Numbered from the stretch's first letter, positions 50,669-61,002 are shown. The stretch is 64,000 bases of DNA from Chryseobacterium sp. KLBC 52 (GCF_003347605.1 NZ_QDFZ01000004.1:62001-126000); one strand, 5' to 3'. A program made the numbers and translations. The notes: generated by a model from the letters alone, not told the origin.

Positions 50669-53515
50669 ATGAATGTTAAACTAAGTGTATTAACGGCTGG
50701 TGTCTTGTTTTTTTCAGGACAAGCTGTATTTGCTCAAACCGACACGACTAAAAATACCAAACAAATTGAGGAGGTAGTTGTTTTAGGGTATAGCAAAAAA
50801 AGTACCAAGGCTAAGTCTACTGCTGCATCAGTGACAATTGACTCTAAGGCTCTTGAGAATCGTCCGAATGTTTCGTTTATTAATTCTCTTCAAGGAAATG
50901 CTCCTGGTATCAGTATTAATTCAACTTCTGGATCACCAGGTTCTGGAAAGATTAATGTTATGGTGCGTGGTCTGTCTTCCATCAATGCATCGACAGATCC
51001 TCTTTACGTTATTGATGGATTAATTACTTCTGCATCCCAATTTAGAAACTTGAATCCAGAGGATATTGATAATATCAGTATTCTGAAGGATGCACAAGCT
51101 ACTGCAATCTATGGTAACAGAGGGGCGAATGGTGTTGTTGTTATCAATACTAAAAATGCTAAATACAATAGTGGATTAAGAGTAACATACGACATGCTTA
51201 CTTCATTCTCTGTATTACCTAAAACTAAATACAATATGTTAGGTGCAAAAGATTTATTGAATCTGGAACACCAATATGGAGTTGGAGATGGTGGAGATAT
51301 GACTCAAGATGAAATTAATGCTTGGAAAACTGATACAGATTGGAATAAGCAATTCTTTCAGACAGCTATGTTACAACAACATACTTTAGGGATTACTGCC
51401 GGAGGGAAAAATATTAATAATTATACATCCTTAGGATACTTAAATACTGATGGAACATTCAGATCTACAGACTTCCAAAGATTTACTTTAAGAAATAACT
51501 TAACTGGTAAATCAGATAATGGAAAGCTGACTTTCGGAATGCAAATGGCTGTAGGATATTCTAAACGTCATCAGCTAGATCAGGAAACAAACGATAATAT
51601 TTCTGCAAATATTATTCAAAACCCATTGTTCGGTTCTTTAAGAACACCAGGTTATTTAGAGCCATACCCATTCATTAATGGGCAGGATATGTTTAACCAG
51701 ATCGGTGGAGCAGGAACAAATTACCCGGGTTGGGTTCTTGCTGATATTGTAAGAGGAGGAATTGTGAATTTATTCACTGAAACTTCAATACTAGCCAATG
51801 CGAATGTAAACTATAAAATTACAGATTGGTTATCTGTAGGAAACAGAACAGGTATGGATTTCAGAGAAAGTGACCGTACTTTTGCACGTAACCCTACAGG
51901 ATATCTTTCCCTTGCAGCCAGAGCGTCAGGAGCTCAATACGGAGGTTTTGAACAGATGACAAATACAAAAGATTTGACATTTAACTCTGTATCTAATATT
52001 ACTTTTGATAAAAAATTTGGTGAACATTCACTAACAGTTGCTGCTTATTTAGATTATCTGAAAGCTCATTATCTATTTAAGAGTAATACTCAGAATGGTT
52101 TAGATCCATTTAACTGGGCATTTGGTGCAGGAACTGGATATATTCCATTTAATCCGGCAACTCCATCTTTATATGTACCACAAGTATCTGCAGGTAAAAT
52201 TAATGCAGGAACATTGGCTGTAATCGGAACATTAGAATATGATTATGCTGGTAAATATGGGGTAAGTGCAACAGTAAGAAGAGATGGATCTTATAGATTC
52301 CCTAAAGAAAACAGATGGGAAACATTCTGGTCAGTAGGAGGACGTTGGAATATTGAGAAAGAAAGCTTCCTTGAGGGGTCTACTGCTGTAAATATGTTAA
52401 AGCTTAGAGGATCTTACGGTACTACTGGTAACCAGAACTTAATACAACCAGCGAATAATGGTAACCCTTTATTTGTAGGTACAAACATTTATACTGACTT
52501 AATAGCTAGTAATACAGGATATATGAATTCTGTAGGATACAATGCTGTGATAGGTAACCCAAATGTTAAATGGGAAAAAGTAAGCCAGGCCAATATTGGA
52601 GTAGATTTTGGTTTGTTTAGAAATTTTGTAGAAGGTACTGTTGATGTTTATAGAAAAAAGACAGAAAGATTATTTAATTCGATCACATTATCTGCTGTTA
52701 CAGGACAATATACAATCAATGGTAATAATGGAGAACTTGAAAATAAAGGTATTGAAGCTTCTTTAAGATTCAATATTCTGAAAAATCAGGACTACAGTGT
52801 TTCTATATTTGCAAACGGTGCTTACAATAAGAACAAGATTTTATCATTCGACGGAGCCGATCTTTCCGATGATAATGTAAATGCTGCAGGAGGTCCTATC
52901 GGACAATGGAATCTGTATCATTATGTAGGTGTTAACCCGGCTACTGGAGAGCAGCAATTTATTGGAAAAGATGGACAAGTGACAGAATCTCCTTCTCCAG
53001 ATGATAAAGTATTGACAGGGAAATCTTATGTTCCTAAATTTACTGGAGGATTTGGTGTAAATGCTAATTACAAAGGATGGTTTGCTGATGTATTGTTTAG
53101 CTACCAAGCTGGAGGATGGATGTATGACAACGTTTATTCTTGGTTAATGGATCCTAGTTCATTAGGTACCGGAGCAAACTTTGCTGGGGATATCTTAAAC
53201 TCTTGGACTCCTGATAATCCAAATACAAATATTCCGTCTATGACTGCAAATAATACAGGATTGGAAGGTTCTTCAGATAGATTCCTTTTCAAAACTGACT
53301 TTATTCGTCTGAAGAATATAACTTTTGGATATAACTTTAATAAAGATTTATTGAAAAATCTTCCTATTACAGGAATTAAAGTATTTGTTCAAGGTGAAAA
53401 TTTAGCAACATTTACAAAGTGGAAAGGGTATGATCCTGAACCAATGTTTGCATATTCATTAGGTGTTTATCCAAATCCAAAAACGATTTCAGTAGGACTT
53501 AATGTGCAATTTTAA
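50669..53515 (+). CDS. SusC/RagA-type TonB-linked outer-membrane receptor
   Basis: 948 residues. Signal peptide to about 23, TonB-box-like IEEVVVLGY (33-41), then the plug with ANGVVVINTKNA (family motif GANGVVxI) and MVRGLSSINASTDPLYVIDG. A long beta-barrel follows and ends in an aromatic terminus (LNVQF). It lacks the carboxypeptidase-regulatory-like N-terminal extension found in many SusC proteins. It would import an oligosaccharide or other large ligand together with SusD, using TonB energy. No glycoside hydrolase is adjacent, so the ligand is unknown. Confidence 0.95.
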   Translation: MNVKLSVLTAGVLFFSGQAVFAQTDTTKNTKQIEEVVVLGYSKKSTKAKSTAASVTIDSKALENRPNVSFINSLQGNAPGISINSTSGSPGSGKINVMVRGLSSINASTDPLYVIDGLITSASQFRNLNPEDIDNISILKDAQATAIYGNRGANGVVVINTKNAKYNSGLRVTYDMLTSFSVLPKTKYNMLGAKDLLNLEHQYGVGDGGDMTQDEINAWKTDTDWNKQFFQTAMLQQHTLGITAGGKNINNYTSLGYLNTDGTFRSTDFQRFTLRNNLTGKSDNGKLTFGMQMAVGYSKRHQLDQETNDNISANIIQNPLFGSLRTPGYLEPYPFINGQDMFNQIGGAGTNYPGWVLADIVRGGIVNLFTETSILANANVNYKITDWLSVGNRTGMDFRESDRTFARNPTGYLSLAARASGAQYGGFEQMTNTKDLTFNSVSNITFDKKFGEHSLTVAAYLDYLKAHYLFKSNTQNGLDPFNWAFGAGTGYIPFNPATPSLYVPQVSAGKINAGTLAVIGTLEYDYAGKYGVSATVRRDGSYRFPKENRWETFWSVGGRWNIEKESFLEGSTAVNMLKLRGSYGTTGNQNLIQPANNGNPLFVGTNIYTDLIASNTGYMNSVGYNAVIGNPNVKWEKVSQANIGVDFGLFRNFVEGTVDVYRKKTERLFNSITLSAVTGQYTINGNNGELENKGIEASLRFNILKNQDYSVSIFANGAYNKNKILSFDGADLSDDNVNAAGGPIGQWNLYHYVGVNPATGEQQFIGKDGQVTESPSPDDKVLTGKSYVPKFTGGFGVNANYKGWFADVLFSYQAGGWMYDNVYSWLMDPSSLGTGANFAGDILNSWTPDNPNTNIPSMTANNTGLEGSSDRFLFKTDFIRLKNITFGYNFNKDLLKNLPITGIKVFVQGENLATFTKWKGYDPEPMFAYSLGVYPNPKTISVGLNVQF

Positions 53516-53527
53516 TAATAAGTTGAA

Positions 53528-55297
53528 ATGAAAAAATTAATTTTAAATATATCTATAATTGGTTCTGTTTTAGTTTCTTTAGGGACATTACAGAGCTGTA
53601 ATGATGCAATTGAGACGAATTTGCAACCAGGAACTGTAGAGGACAATGGTGCTCCGTTTAAAACTACTGATGCCCTATACAATTATATGATGGGGAACGT
53701 ATATGGGACATTAGAGCCTCAATATCCAATTCATGTTTCTGCAGTGCTTTCAGATGAAGTGAAACCAGGAGCGTCTAGTGGTGGGCAAGAATTTCAGTTA
53801 CACCGTTACTTCTTAACTTCACAGGAGCCAAGAGTTGCAGAAATTTGGCAAAATAACTATGCTGTAATCAACCACGTTAACCGTTTGATTAGAGGTTCTG
53901 CTGGAATTACACCTGTTAGTACAGCAGACGCTACGAGATTAAAGCAAATTGTAGCTCAGGCAAGAGCGATGAGAGCGTATGCTTATCTGCAATTAGAGTC
54001 GCTATTTTCTACGAATATGACAGATCCTAATGCATTAGGGGTGATCTTGATTAAAGACGTACCTGAATTAAATACAAAATTACCAAGATCAAAAAATTCA
54101 GATATTTATGCATTTATTGAAGAAGATTTAACAGCAGCAAGAAGTGTTCTGACAGCTGAAGGAACTAATCAATATTTTATTGGTAAAAGTGCTGTTAATG
54201 CAATTTCTGCTAGATATTTCTTGTATAAAGGAGATTATGCAAAAGCTAAAACTTACGCACAAGCGGTAGTAGACGCAGCTGCCACTGGTGGTTTTCCATT
54301 AGCTAAAGCTACTCCTTTTACATTTGGACCTAATCCTGTAACTAGCTCTTACCACTCAGCAAACCCTACAGCGCAACCGAGAGATTATGTGGTTGATGGT
54401 CAGGAATTTCCTGCTACTATTACAATTACCGATGCAAATGGTAACCCACTTAATCAAGCTGTGGCAAATAACGGGAATGCATGGAGAAATGCATTTTACG
54501 GACAATTATCAACTAATGTAGGTACATCGTTCAATCCTTATCGTCAAATGTGGGTTGATCAGAATAGAGGAGAGTCTATCCTTTCTCTAGGACGTATTGC
54601 ATTAGGTGGAAATGGGTTGCCTATTGGTGCTGTTTGGAATACGAATAGTTCTTCCCTTTCAGGTGCACCAATGTGGTTCTGGGGTCGTAACTTATATAAC
54701 TTATTCCTAGAAGGCTACGGAGATGTAACAGGAGCAAATGTTGGTGCTAAAGGAGATATACGATTCCTTACTAATAGGGATCCTACTACTTCTCCTAATC
54801 CGAACTATGCAGCTTTATATCCTAATAACTTAGGTCAGACTAGATCTACCGATCGTTTAGTAGTTGATAAATATCCGGGTAAAGCAGGAACGAACACTAG
54901 AAATGATATTAAGCTTTTCAGACTTTCAGAAATGTACTTTATATTAGCTGAATGTGCAGTTAATGATGGTCAGCTTTCAACTGCTGCTAATTATATCAAA
55001 ACTGTAAGAGACGCAAGAAACTTTAGAGGTACAACTACTGCTCCGACTTATGCTAGTGCACAAGCTGCATGGGCTGATGTCTTAAAAGAAAGACGTATAG
55101 AGCTTGCTCTTGAAGGGCATCGTTATATTGACCTTAAGCGTCTGGCGGTTAAAGCTGGTACAAAAATGGATAGAAACAATACAGATGATATTGTATTAAC
55201 TTCTAATCTGGAGAACGGTGATTACAGATATACACTACCAGTGCCATTATCTGAGATTTCTGCAAATCCAAATGCACAACAAAACCCTGGTTATTAA
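53528..55297 (+). CDS. SusD/RagB-type outer-membrane nutrient-binding lipoprotein
   Basis: 589 residues. Lipobox ending LQSC (Cys24). The N-terminal helical domain has NNYAVINHVNRLIRG and AQARAMRAYAYLQLESLF, and the C-terminal SusD part has LFRLSEMYFILAECA, RDARNFRG and LKERRIELALEGHRYIDLKR. It caps the SusC barrel at the cell surface and binds the ligand. It starts 12 bases after susC, so it is coexpressed, and is closed by its own terminator. Confidence 0.95.
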   Translation: MKKLILNISIIGSVLVSLGTLQSCNDAIETNLQPGTVEDNGAPFKTTDALYNYMMGNVYGTLEPQYPIHVSAVLSDEVKPGASSGGQEFQLHRYFLTSQEPRVAEIWQNNYAVINHVNRLIRGSAGITPVSTADATRLKQIVAQARAMRAYAYLQLESLFSTNMTDPNALGVILIKDVPELNTKLPRSKNSDIYAFIEEDLTAARSVLTAEGTNQYFIGKSAVNAISARYFLYKGDYAKAKTYAQAVVDAAATGGFPLAKATPFTFGPNPVTSSYHSANPTAQPRDYVVDGQEFPATITITDANGNPLNQAVANNGNAWRNAFYGQLSTNVGTSFNPYRQMWVDQNRGESILSLGRIALGGNGLPIGAVWNTNSSSLSGAPMWFWGRNLYNLFLEGYGDVTGANVGAKGDIRFLTNRDPTTSPNPNYAALYPNNLGQTRSTDRLVVDKYPGKAGTNTRNDIKLFRLSEMYFILAECAVNDGQLSTAANYIKTVRDARNFRGTTTAPTYASAQAAWADVLKERRIELALEGHRYIDLKRLAVKAGTKMDRNNTDDIVLTSNLENGDYRYTLPVPLSEISANPNAQQNPGY

Positions 55298-55321
55298 TCA
55301 TACAATAATCATATTATACAG

Positions 55322-55348
55322 AACCCCTGCTCAAAGCAGGGGTTTTTT
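55322..55348 (+). terminator. terminator of the SusC/SusD unit
   Basis: Stem AACCCCTGCT (55322-55331) with AGCAGGGGTT (55335-55344), short loop, TTTTTT tail. Confidence 0.85.
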
Positions 55349-55364
55349 ATGTCCTTTTATTTCT

Positions 55365-55372
55365 TATTTTTG
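55365..55372 (+). promoter_or_regulatory. -7 promoter box of the putative porin gene
   Basis: TATTTTTG fits TAnnTTTG and lies 17 bases before the ATG at 55390. Confidence 0.5.
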
Positions 55373-55389
55373 CTGTACAATAATGAATA

Positions 55390-57327
55390 ATGAAGTACAT
55401 CCTTTTCATACTCTTCTCTTTAGGTTTTGCAGCCAAGGCTCAGGTCGTGAATAAAGCAGAGACTAAACCTCAATCCCAAAAAGAAGACACTCTTGTGATA
55501 GATTCCGGGAAAAAAGATTCCCTGAAAATTTTCAAACCTACTATTAATGATTACCAGTATCAGACCCAGTTTTCTGAAAAGAAAGTTTTTGATACGGTAA
55601 TGACTTTTGATAAAACCTATATCTTTTCACAGCAAAATAATAAAGACAATTTCGGAAGAATACAGCCTGCCAATATTGGATCAGGATTTAATCCCCTTGT
55701 ATTCGAAGTCAATGCGGAGGAAAATCTTTCCCTATTGCCATCCAATAAATCTTACATGATTATTGGAGCCAATGATGTGAAATACTATGATGTAAAAACA
55801 CCTACTGCATCATTTATTTATCATAATGCTATGCGAAACGGGGCTGCTTTAAAGTCTACCTATACTCAGAATATCGGAAAAAGATTCAATTTTGCTTTAG
55901 AATATATGGGGCTTCGTTCGCAGGGACTTTACAGAAATTCCTTGTCAGCGAATAACAATACTTTATTTTCGGGACACTATGTTTCCAAAAGTGGGAATTA
56001 TGAACTTTTTGCCCATTATCTTCATCAGAATGTAAATAATCAGGAAAGTGGAGGGATTACCGAAGATAATCTGTTTCAAAGTGGAGACAGCAATTATAGC
56101 AACAGACAAAATGCGCAGGTAAATCTCGCATCTTCAAGCTCTCAGTTTTCTTACAGAAGATACTATCTGAGTCATCAGTTTACGCCCTTTAATTCTGAGA
56201 AATTTCCTTTTAGTATAAGACATATTCTTTCTCATCAGGGAAACAAATATTACTATAACCAAACTGCTTTGGAGCCTTATTGGTATGATGATCCTGCTGA
56301 ATTGGTAAATGGCTTTCCACTGACAACCAAAAAATACTCCGAGAATTTCAGTAATACCGTAAGCTTGATTTTTAATAATGAAAAATTCAAACTGGATGCC
56401 GGGGTACGTTATCAGATAATCAAATTCGGAATAAGAGATGTTGTTGCACTCAACAATGTACCTTTTCCGGGTGAGCTGAAAGAAAACAGAATCGGAGCTG
56501 TAGGAAACCTGCAGGTAAAACTTTGGGATAAAATTCAATTGAATTCATTCCTTGAGTTTTCAAACGGAAGTCAGTTTAAAAGTTATCTGAAGACAACCAA
56601 TAATCTGAAGTTTGAGCCTATCAAAGATTATTTCGTGAATGCAAAGGTAAACTTCCAAAGTGCATATCCTTCATTCAATTATCTATTGAATACTTCTGTT
56701 TATAATAACTTCAATTATTATCTTGAAAATGCAAAAAACCAGTCTGTAATGGAAGTGGGAGGAAGCATTAATCTGAAATGGTTTAAAACTGAAATTTTCG
56801 CCAATTATTTCAGAATCGATAACTATACATACTTTGACAGCAATGGAAGCCCGAAACAAAGTGACAATTCAGTGAATATTTCTCAGATTGGAGGTGATGC
56901 TACATTCAGCTTCAACAAATTCCATCTGAATACAAGAGTGCATTTCCAGAATACCTTAACGAACAAAGATCTGCTTCCAATGCCAGGTTTCATCGGGAGA
57001 GCCAATTTCTTCTATCAGACCCAGGCTTTCAAAAAAGCAGCAGAAATTCAGGCAGGTGTTAAAGTATACTATTTCTCTAAGTTTGCATCAAGAGACTATT
57101 TCCCTGTTCTTAATGAATATATCCTTCCAAGAGCAGATTCATTTTCAATTGGAGGACAGCCTATTGCCGATATTTATATTAATATGAAAGTGAAAAAAAT
57201 GTTCTTTTTCATAGAAGGACAGCAGATAGGAACTGTTATTTCCAATAATAAAGCATATGCATTTCCACATTATCCGGTGTATGATTTCAGATTGAATATC
57301 GGAATCGTGTGGTATTTGTTCAACTAA
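55390..57327 (+). CDS. putative porin / outer-membrane beta-barrel
   Basis: 645 residues. A signal peptide (MKYILFILFSLGFAAKAQ) is followed by a polar, Lys/Asp-rich linker, and then a long series of amphipathic strands rich in Tyr, Phe and Asn (for example FNFALEYMGLRSQGLYRN, VNISQIGGDATFSFNKF). It ends in FRLNIGIVWYLFN, a beta-barrel-type aromatic C-terminus. It matches the putative porin type seen next to bshC in related genomes, recalled from family knowledge. The substrate is unknown. Confidence 0.8.
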   Translation: MKYILFILFSLGFAAKAQVVNKAETKPQSQKEDTLVIDSGKKDSLKIFKPTINDYQYQTQFSEKKVFDTVMTFDKTYIFSQQNNKDNFGRIQPANIGSGFNPLVFEVNAEENLSLLPSNKSYMIIGANDVKYYDVKTPTASFIYHNAMRNGAALKSTYTQNIGKRFNFALEYMGLRSQGLYRNSLSANNNTLFSGHYVSKSGNYELFAHYLHQNVNNQESGGITEDNLFQSGDSNYSNRQNAQVNLASSSSQFSYRRYYLSHQFTPFNSEKFPFSIRHILSHQGNKYYYNQTALEPYWYDDPAELVNGFPLTTKKYSENFSNTVSLIFNNEKFKLDAGVRYQIIKFGIRDVVALNNVPFPGELKENRIGAVGNLQVKLWDKIQLNSFLEFSNGSQFKSYLKTTNNLKFEPIKDYFVNAKVNFQSAYPSFNYLLNTSVYNNFNYYLENAKNQSVMEVGGSINLKWFKTEIFANYFRIDNYTYFDSNGSPKQSDNSVNISQIGGDATFSFNKFHLNTRVHFQNTLTNKDLLPMPGFIGRANFFYQTQAFKKAAEIQAGVKVYYFSKFASRDYFPVLNEYILPRADSFSIGGQPIADIYINMKVKKMFFFIEGQQIGTVISNNKAYAFPHYPVYDFRLNIGIVWYLFN

Positions 57328-57339
57328 AAACGATACAGG

Positions 57340-58926
57340 TTGAAAACAATTAATAAAATATCATTTAACGATATAGAAAGTATTCCTCAGCTGGTAAAAG
57401 ATTTTTTAAATCAGAAAATTGAGGGTTTTGAAAATAATACATTTTCCTTAGAACATTTCAGACAGCAGATTCATCTGAAGAAAGATTCTTTCACCTCTGA
57501 AAAAAGAAGCATTTTAGCTGATGTGTTTGAAGGACAATCAGAAAACTTTTCTCTTTCTTCAAAGCAGAGAGAAAATCTTGAGAATCTTAAACTGCCTAAC
57601 ACATTTACGATAACAACAGGACATCAGTTGAACCTGTTTTCAGGGCCTGTTTTCTTTGTGTATAAAATTCTTCAGACCATAAAGACATGTACCTATCTGA
57701 AGGAAAACTTTCCGGATTTTAATTTTGTTCCGGTGTATTGGATGGCTTCAGAGGATCATGACTTTGCGGAGATCAATCATTTTAAAACCGAAAATAACTA
57801 TTACGAAACCAACGAAAAATCCGGAGGTCCTGTAGGGAGAATTGAAATCAGTGACACCTATTTTATTTCGGAATTTGAAAAAGAATTCAAAGATTCTATT
57901 TTCGGTACAGAGCTGATCTTAATGATGAAGGAAGCTTATAAAGCTGGAAACACTTTAACGCAAGCTATTAAGATTCTTGTCAACCGTCTTTTCTCAGAAT
58001 TCGGACTTTTGATTCTGGATGGAGATTCTAAAGAACTTAAAAACCTGATGAAGGAGATTTTTAAAGATGAACTTCTTCATTGCAGCTTACAGAAAACTTC
58101 TGAAGATAAAGTAAAGTTTCTTACAGAAAAATATGGAAAAGTTCAGGTAAACCCACGTGAAATAAATCTTTTCTACCTTTCTGAAACGAGAGACAGAATA
58201 GAATTTAACGGACAGAAGTATAGTATTGTAGATAAGCCTATCCAGTTTACAGAAGAAGAAATTCTTGCAGAATTGGAAAACCACCCTGAGAAATTCAGTC
58301 CAAATGCATTGATGCGCCCGGTATATCAGGAAAATGTACTTCCTAATTTAGCCTATATCGGTGGCAATGCTGAAATCATGTACTGGCTGGAATTGAAAGA
58401 TTATTTCTCAAAAATTAATATCCCGTTCCCAATTCTGATTCCCAGAAACTCTATGCTTTTTCTGAAAGAAAAAACATTGGGAAAAATTGAGAAACTTGAT
58501 CTTAAAATTGAAGATTTTTTTCAGAACTTCACCGTACTTACCAATCAGAAGATTTTGAAAGATAGCCCAATTTTACAATTATTGGATGAGAAAGAAGAAT
58601 TATTGATCAACAATTTTTCTGCATTGAGAGCTTCAGCAGAAACCACTGAGAAATCTTTCGGGAACATGGTGAAGGCGGAAGAAGTACGACAATTAAAATC
58701 ATTTAAAAGAATGAAAAAACGTCTGCTTCATGCTGAAAAAATAAAACAAAATGAATTGCTGGAACGGCTTGAAAATCTGTTTTTAGATGTTCATCCCGCA
58801 AAAACATGGCAGGAGAGAGTCTATAACTTTAGTGTATTCTTTTCAGATTATGGCTATTCGTGGCTTGAAAATTGTTTGGAAGAAATGGTGGTTCAAGATT
58901 CAAAATTAATAATTGTTGCCATTTAA
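57340..58926 (+). CDS. bshC: bacillithiol biosynthesis cysteine-adding enzyme BshC
   Basis: 528 residues, with a TTG start (MKTINKISFNDIESIPQL) because no ATG fits the conserved N-terminus. The family features are ITTGHQLNLFSGPVFFVYKI, VPVYWMASEDHDFAEINHF, RPVYQENVLPNLAYIGGNAE and PFPILIPRNSM, with a C-terminal coiled-coil and Lys-rich part. BshC joins cysteine to GlcN-malate to give bacillithiol, the low-molecular-weight thiol of many Bacteroidota. bshA and bshB are not in the window. It follows the porin gene after 12 bases. Confidence 0.93.
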   Translation: MKTINKISFNDIESIPQLVKDFLNQKIEGFENNTFSLEHFRQQIHLKKDSFTSEKRSILADVFEGQSENFSLSSKQRENLENLKLPNTFTITTGHQLNLFSGPVFFVYKILQTIKTCTYLKENFPDFNFVPVYWMASEDHDFAEINHFKTENNYYETNEKSGGPVGRIEISDTYFISEFEKEFKDSIFGTELILMMKEAYKAGNTLTQAIKILVNRLFSEFGLLILDGDSKELKNLMKEIFKDELLHCSLQKTSEDKVKFLTEKYGKVQVNPREINLFYLSETRDRIEFNGQKYSIVDKPIQFTEEEILAELENHPEKFSPNALMRPVYQENVLPNLAYIGGNAEIMYWLELKDYFSKINIPFPILIPRNSMLFLKEKTLGKIEKLDLKIEDFFQNFTVLTNQKILKDSPILQLLDEKEELLINNFSALRASAETTEKSFGNMVKAEEVRQLKSFKRMKKRLLHAEKIKQNELLERLENLFLDVHPAKTWQERVYNFSVFFSDYGYSWLENCLEEMVVQDSKLIIVAI

Positions 58927-58945
58927 TTTTAAAGAAGTATTTTTG
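58916..58945 (+). promoter_or_regulatory. complete promoter of the LysM protein gene
   Basis: TTG at 58916-58918, exactly 19 bases, then TATTTTTG at 58938-58945. It begins inside the last codons of bshC, so the LysM gene has its own promoter. Confidence 0.7.
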
Positions 58946-58964
58946 TAAATTATAATTATCGAAT

Positions 58965-60932
58965 ATGATAAAGAGGTTTTTTATTCTATCCAGTTTATGT
59001 ATGGTTTTGGGAGTTTCAGCCCAGAAATCACATACGGTTGTGCAAGGTGATAATCCTTACAATATTGCCAAAAAGTATGGAATGACTGTAGATGAATTGC
59101 TGAAGCTAAACCCAAAACATAAAGATGGCAAACTGGCGATCGGTGATGTTTTAACTATAAAATCAGATAAAGCTGCCACTCCGGTTGTAACAAAAGCAGT
59201 TCCGGTAGAAAAAGCAACTTCAACAACAAGTGCTTCTTCTTTGGGTAAAATTGTTTTACTGCCAAAACAAACGATCTATGGCATTACAAAACAATACAGA
59301 ATTTCTGAAACTGATTTAAGAAAGCTGAATCCAGAACTGGATTCTCACATGAAAATCGGAGACGAAATTACCTTACCTCTTGCCAGCATTAAAAAATATG
59401 GTGGTGAGCAACAGGCTGTGACGGCAGAAAAACATACCGAACCCGCTGTAGAAAAAAACACAACTACGATGAACCCTACAACGGTTACCCCTGCTGTAGA
59501 AGGAGAGTCTTATGTGATTCAGGCGAAAGATAATTATTACAGAATTACAAAACAGTTTGGCATCAGCCAGCAGGACCTTTATGCTTTAAATCCGGGATTG
59601 GAAGAAAAAGGACTGAAACCTGGGGATACCATTAAAATAAAAAGAACAAATACAACTGCCAATACTGATGCCGTTGCAGAAACTACCAATCCAAAAGCAA
59701 AAATGGATTCCGGGAACGAAAAATCAACAGCTGCCTCCAATGTTGCAGTAGGTGATGATTATGTAACCTACACCGTTCAGCAGGGAGATACAGTATTCTC
59801 TATTGTTAATAAATTCGGTGTTTCTATTGATGAACTTATAGCACTGAATCCGGATCTCTCACACGGTTTGAAAACCGGGATGGTTCTAAAAATCAAAAAG
59901 CAGGATGCAGCATACGTGAAGAAAAACGGTGATGCTCTAAGTGTGATCTTAATGCTTCCTTTTGGGTACAGTACCAACGAAACCCAATACAGAGGAATGG
60001 CACTCGACTTTTTGACAGGAGCTAAACTGGCGATTGAAAGAAATGCAAGAGGAGGACAAAAGCTGGATATCAAAGTTGTAGATTCAGGAAATGAAGCTTC
60101 GTTCAAAAACTCTTTAACGCAGATCAATCCTGATAATACAGATCTTATTATCGGACCTTTCTTTAAGTCCAATGTCATTGATGTTCTTGATTTTACCAAA
60201 AATCAGAAAATTCCGGTTGTAGCACCATTTGCCAACTCTCCGGAACTCTATAACTACAGTAACCTTATTATCGTAGAAACAAACAATCAGACATATGCTG
60301 ATAAGATTGTAGAAGAAGTAAAAGGAATTTATTCAGATCAGAAAATATATATAGTGGCAGATGCTAAAAAAGAAGATGCCAATTATATCAAAGCCGGCCT
60401 TGAAAAAGCGGTGAAAAACCCTAATATTATAATTGTTAATTCCCCGGCAGATATTCAGCCGGATCAGAATATGATGACAGGGCAGTCTGCACCGGTTATT
60501 GCTATTTTAGCGAATGACGATAACGCTGCAGGAGATGCTTTTGCCAACAGAATGATTGCGATGTCCAAAGAAGTTCAGGGAATAAAAGCCTTTAGTATGT
60601 TCTATTCTCCTGTTTTTGAAAAGAAAGTGGATGAGCTGAGCCAGGCAAGTCTTGTATATCTGATGGATAGAAAGATTAACACCGACGGTAGCTTTGAGAA
60701 AGAAATTCTGGCAGCTTATAAAACTAAATACTGCAAAACTCCACCTAAATACGCGATCGTAGGTTTTGATGTGGTAAATGACATGTTAACCAGAGAAAAT
60801 AAAAAAGGAGAAATCTTTAAACAAATGAATAAAGTTCAGACTCAGCTTGCTACCAAATTTGAGTTTGTAAAATCCAAAGCTAACGGTGCTTATGTAAATA
60901 CCGGTTACAGAGTAATCAGGTTAGTACCTTAA
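58965..60932 (+). CDS. four-LysM protein with periplasmic-binding-like domain
   Basis: 655 residues. Signal peptide 1-20; LysM repeats at about 22-66, 94-139, 181-226 and 267-311 with Thr/Ser-rich linkers; then a type I periplasmic-binding-protein-like domain (about 325-655) with DFLTGAKLAIERNARGG, LIIGPFFKSNVIDVLDF and VVAPFANSPEL. LysM domains bind peptidoglycan. The binding-protein-like domain resembles that of LpoA-type activators of penicillin-binding proteins and of Leu/Ile/Val-binding proteins. A role in cell-wall synthesis or sensing is inference. Confidence 0.88.
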   Translation: MIKRFFILSSLCMVLGVSAQKSHTVVQGDNPYNIAKKYGMTVDELLKLNPKHKDGKLAIGDVLTIKSDKAATPVVTKAVPVEKATSTTSASSLGKIVLLPKQTIYGITKQYRISETDLRKLNPELDSHMKIGDEITLPLASIKKYGGEQQAVTAEKHTEPAVEKNTTTMNPTTVTPAVEGESYVIQAKDNYYRITKQFGISQQDLYALNPGLEEKGLKPGDTIKIKRTNTTANTDAVAETTNPKAKMDSGNEKSTAASNVAVGDDYVTYTVQQGDTVFSIVNKFGVSIDELIALNPDLSHGLKTGMVLKIKKQDAAYVKKNGDALSVILMLPFGYSTNETQYRGMALDFLTGAKLAIERNARGGQKLDIKVVDSGNEASFKNSLTQINPDNTDLIIGPFFKSNVIDVLDFTKNQKIPVVAPFANSPELYNYSNLIIVETNNQTYADKIVEEVKGIYSDQKIYIVADAKKEDANYIKAGLEKAVKNPNIIIVNSPADIQPDQNMMTGQSAPVIAILANDDNAAGDAFANRMIAMSKEVQGIKAFSMFYSPVFEKKVDELSQASLVYLMDRKINTDGSFEKEILAAYKTKYCKTPPKYAIVGFDVVNDMLTRENKKGEIFKQMNKVQTQLATKFEFVKSKANGAYVNTGYRVIRLVP

Positions 60933-60974
60933 ATGATTTATAGCTATTTAAAAGAATATTGTTAACATTATAGT

Positions 60975-60982
60975 TATATTTG
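60975..60982 (+). promoter_or_regulatory. -7 promoter box of fabD
   Basis: TATATTTG, 20 bases before the ATG at 61003. Confidence 0.55.
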
Positions 60983-61002
60983 CATAATATTTAATTCAAT
61001 AC

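Noticed and set aside
56134..56538. Minus-strand open frame of 134 residues opposite the porin gene
   Set aside because: It is an antisense shadow of an amphipathic barrel protein with no start or promoter support.
59777..60199. Minus-strand open frame of 140 residues opposite the LysM gene
   Set aside because: It lies wholly within a clear plus-strand gene with four LysM domains and shows no domain of its own.
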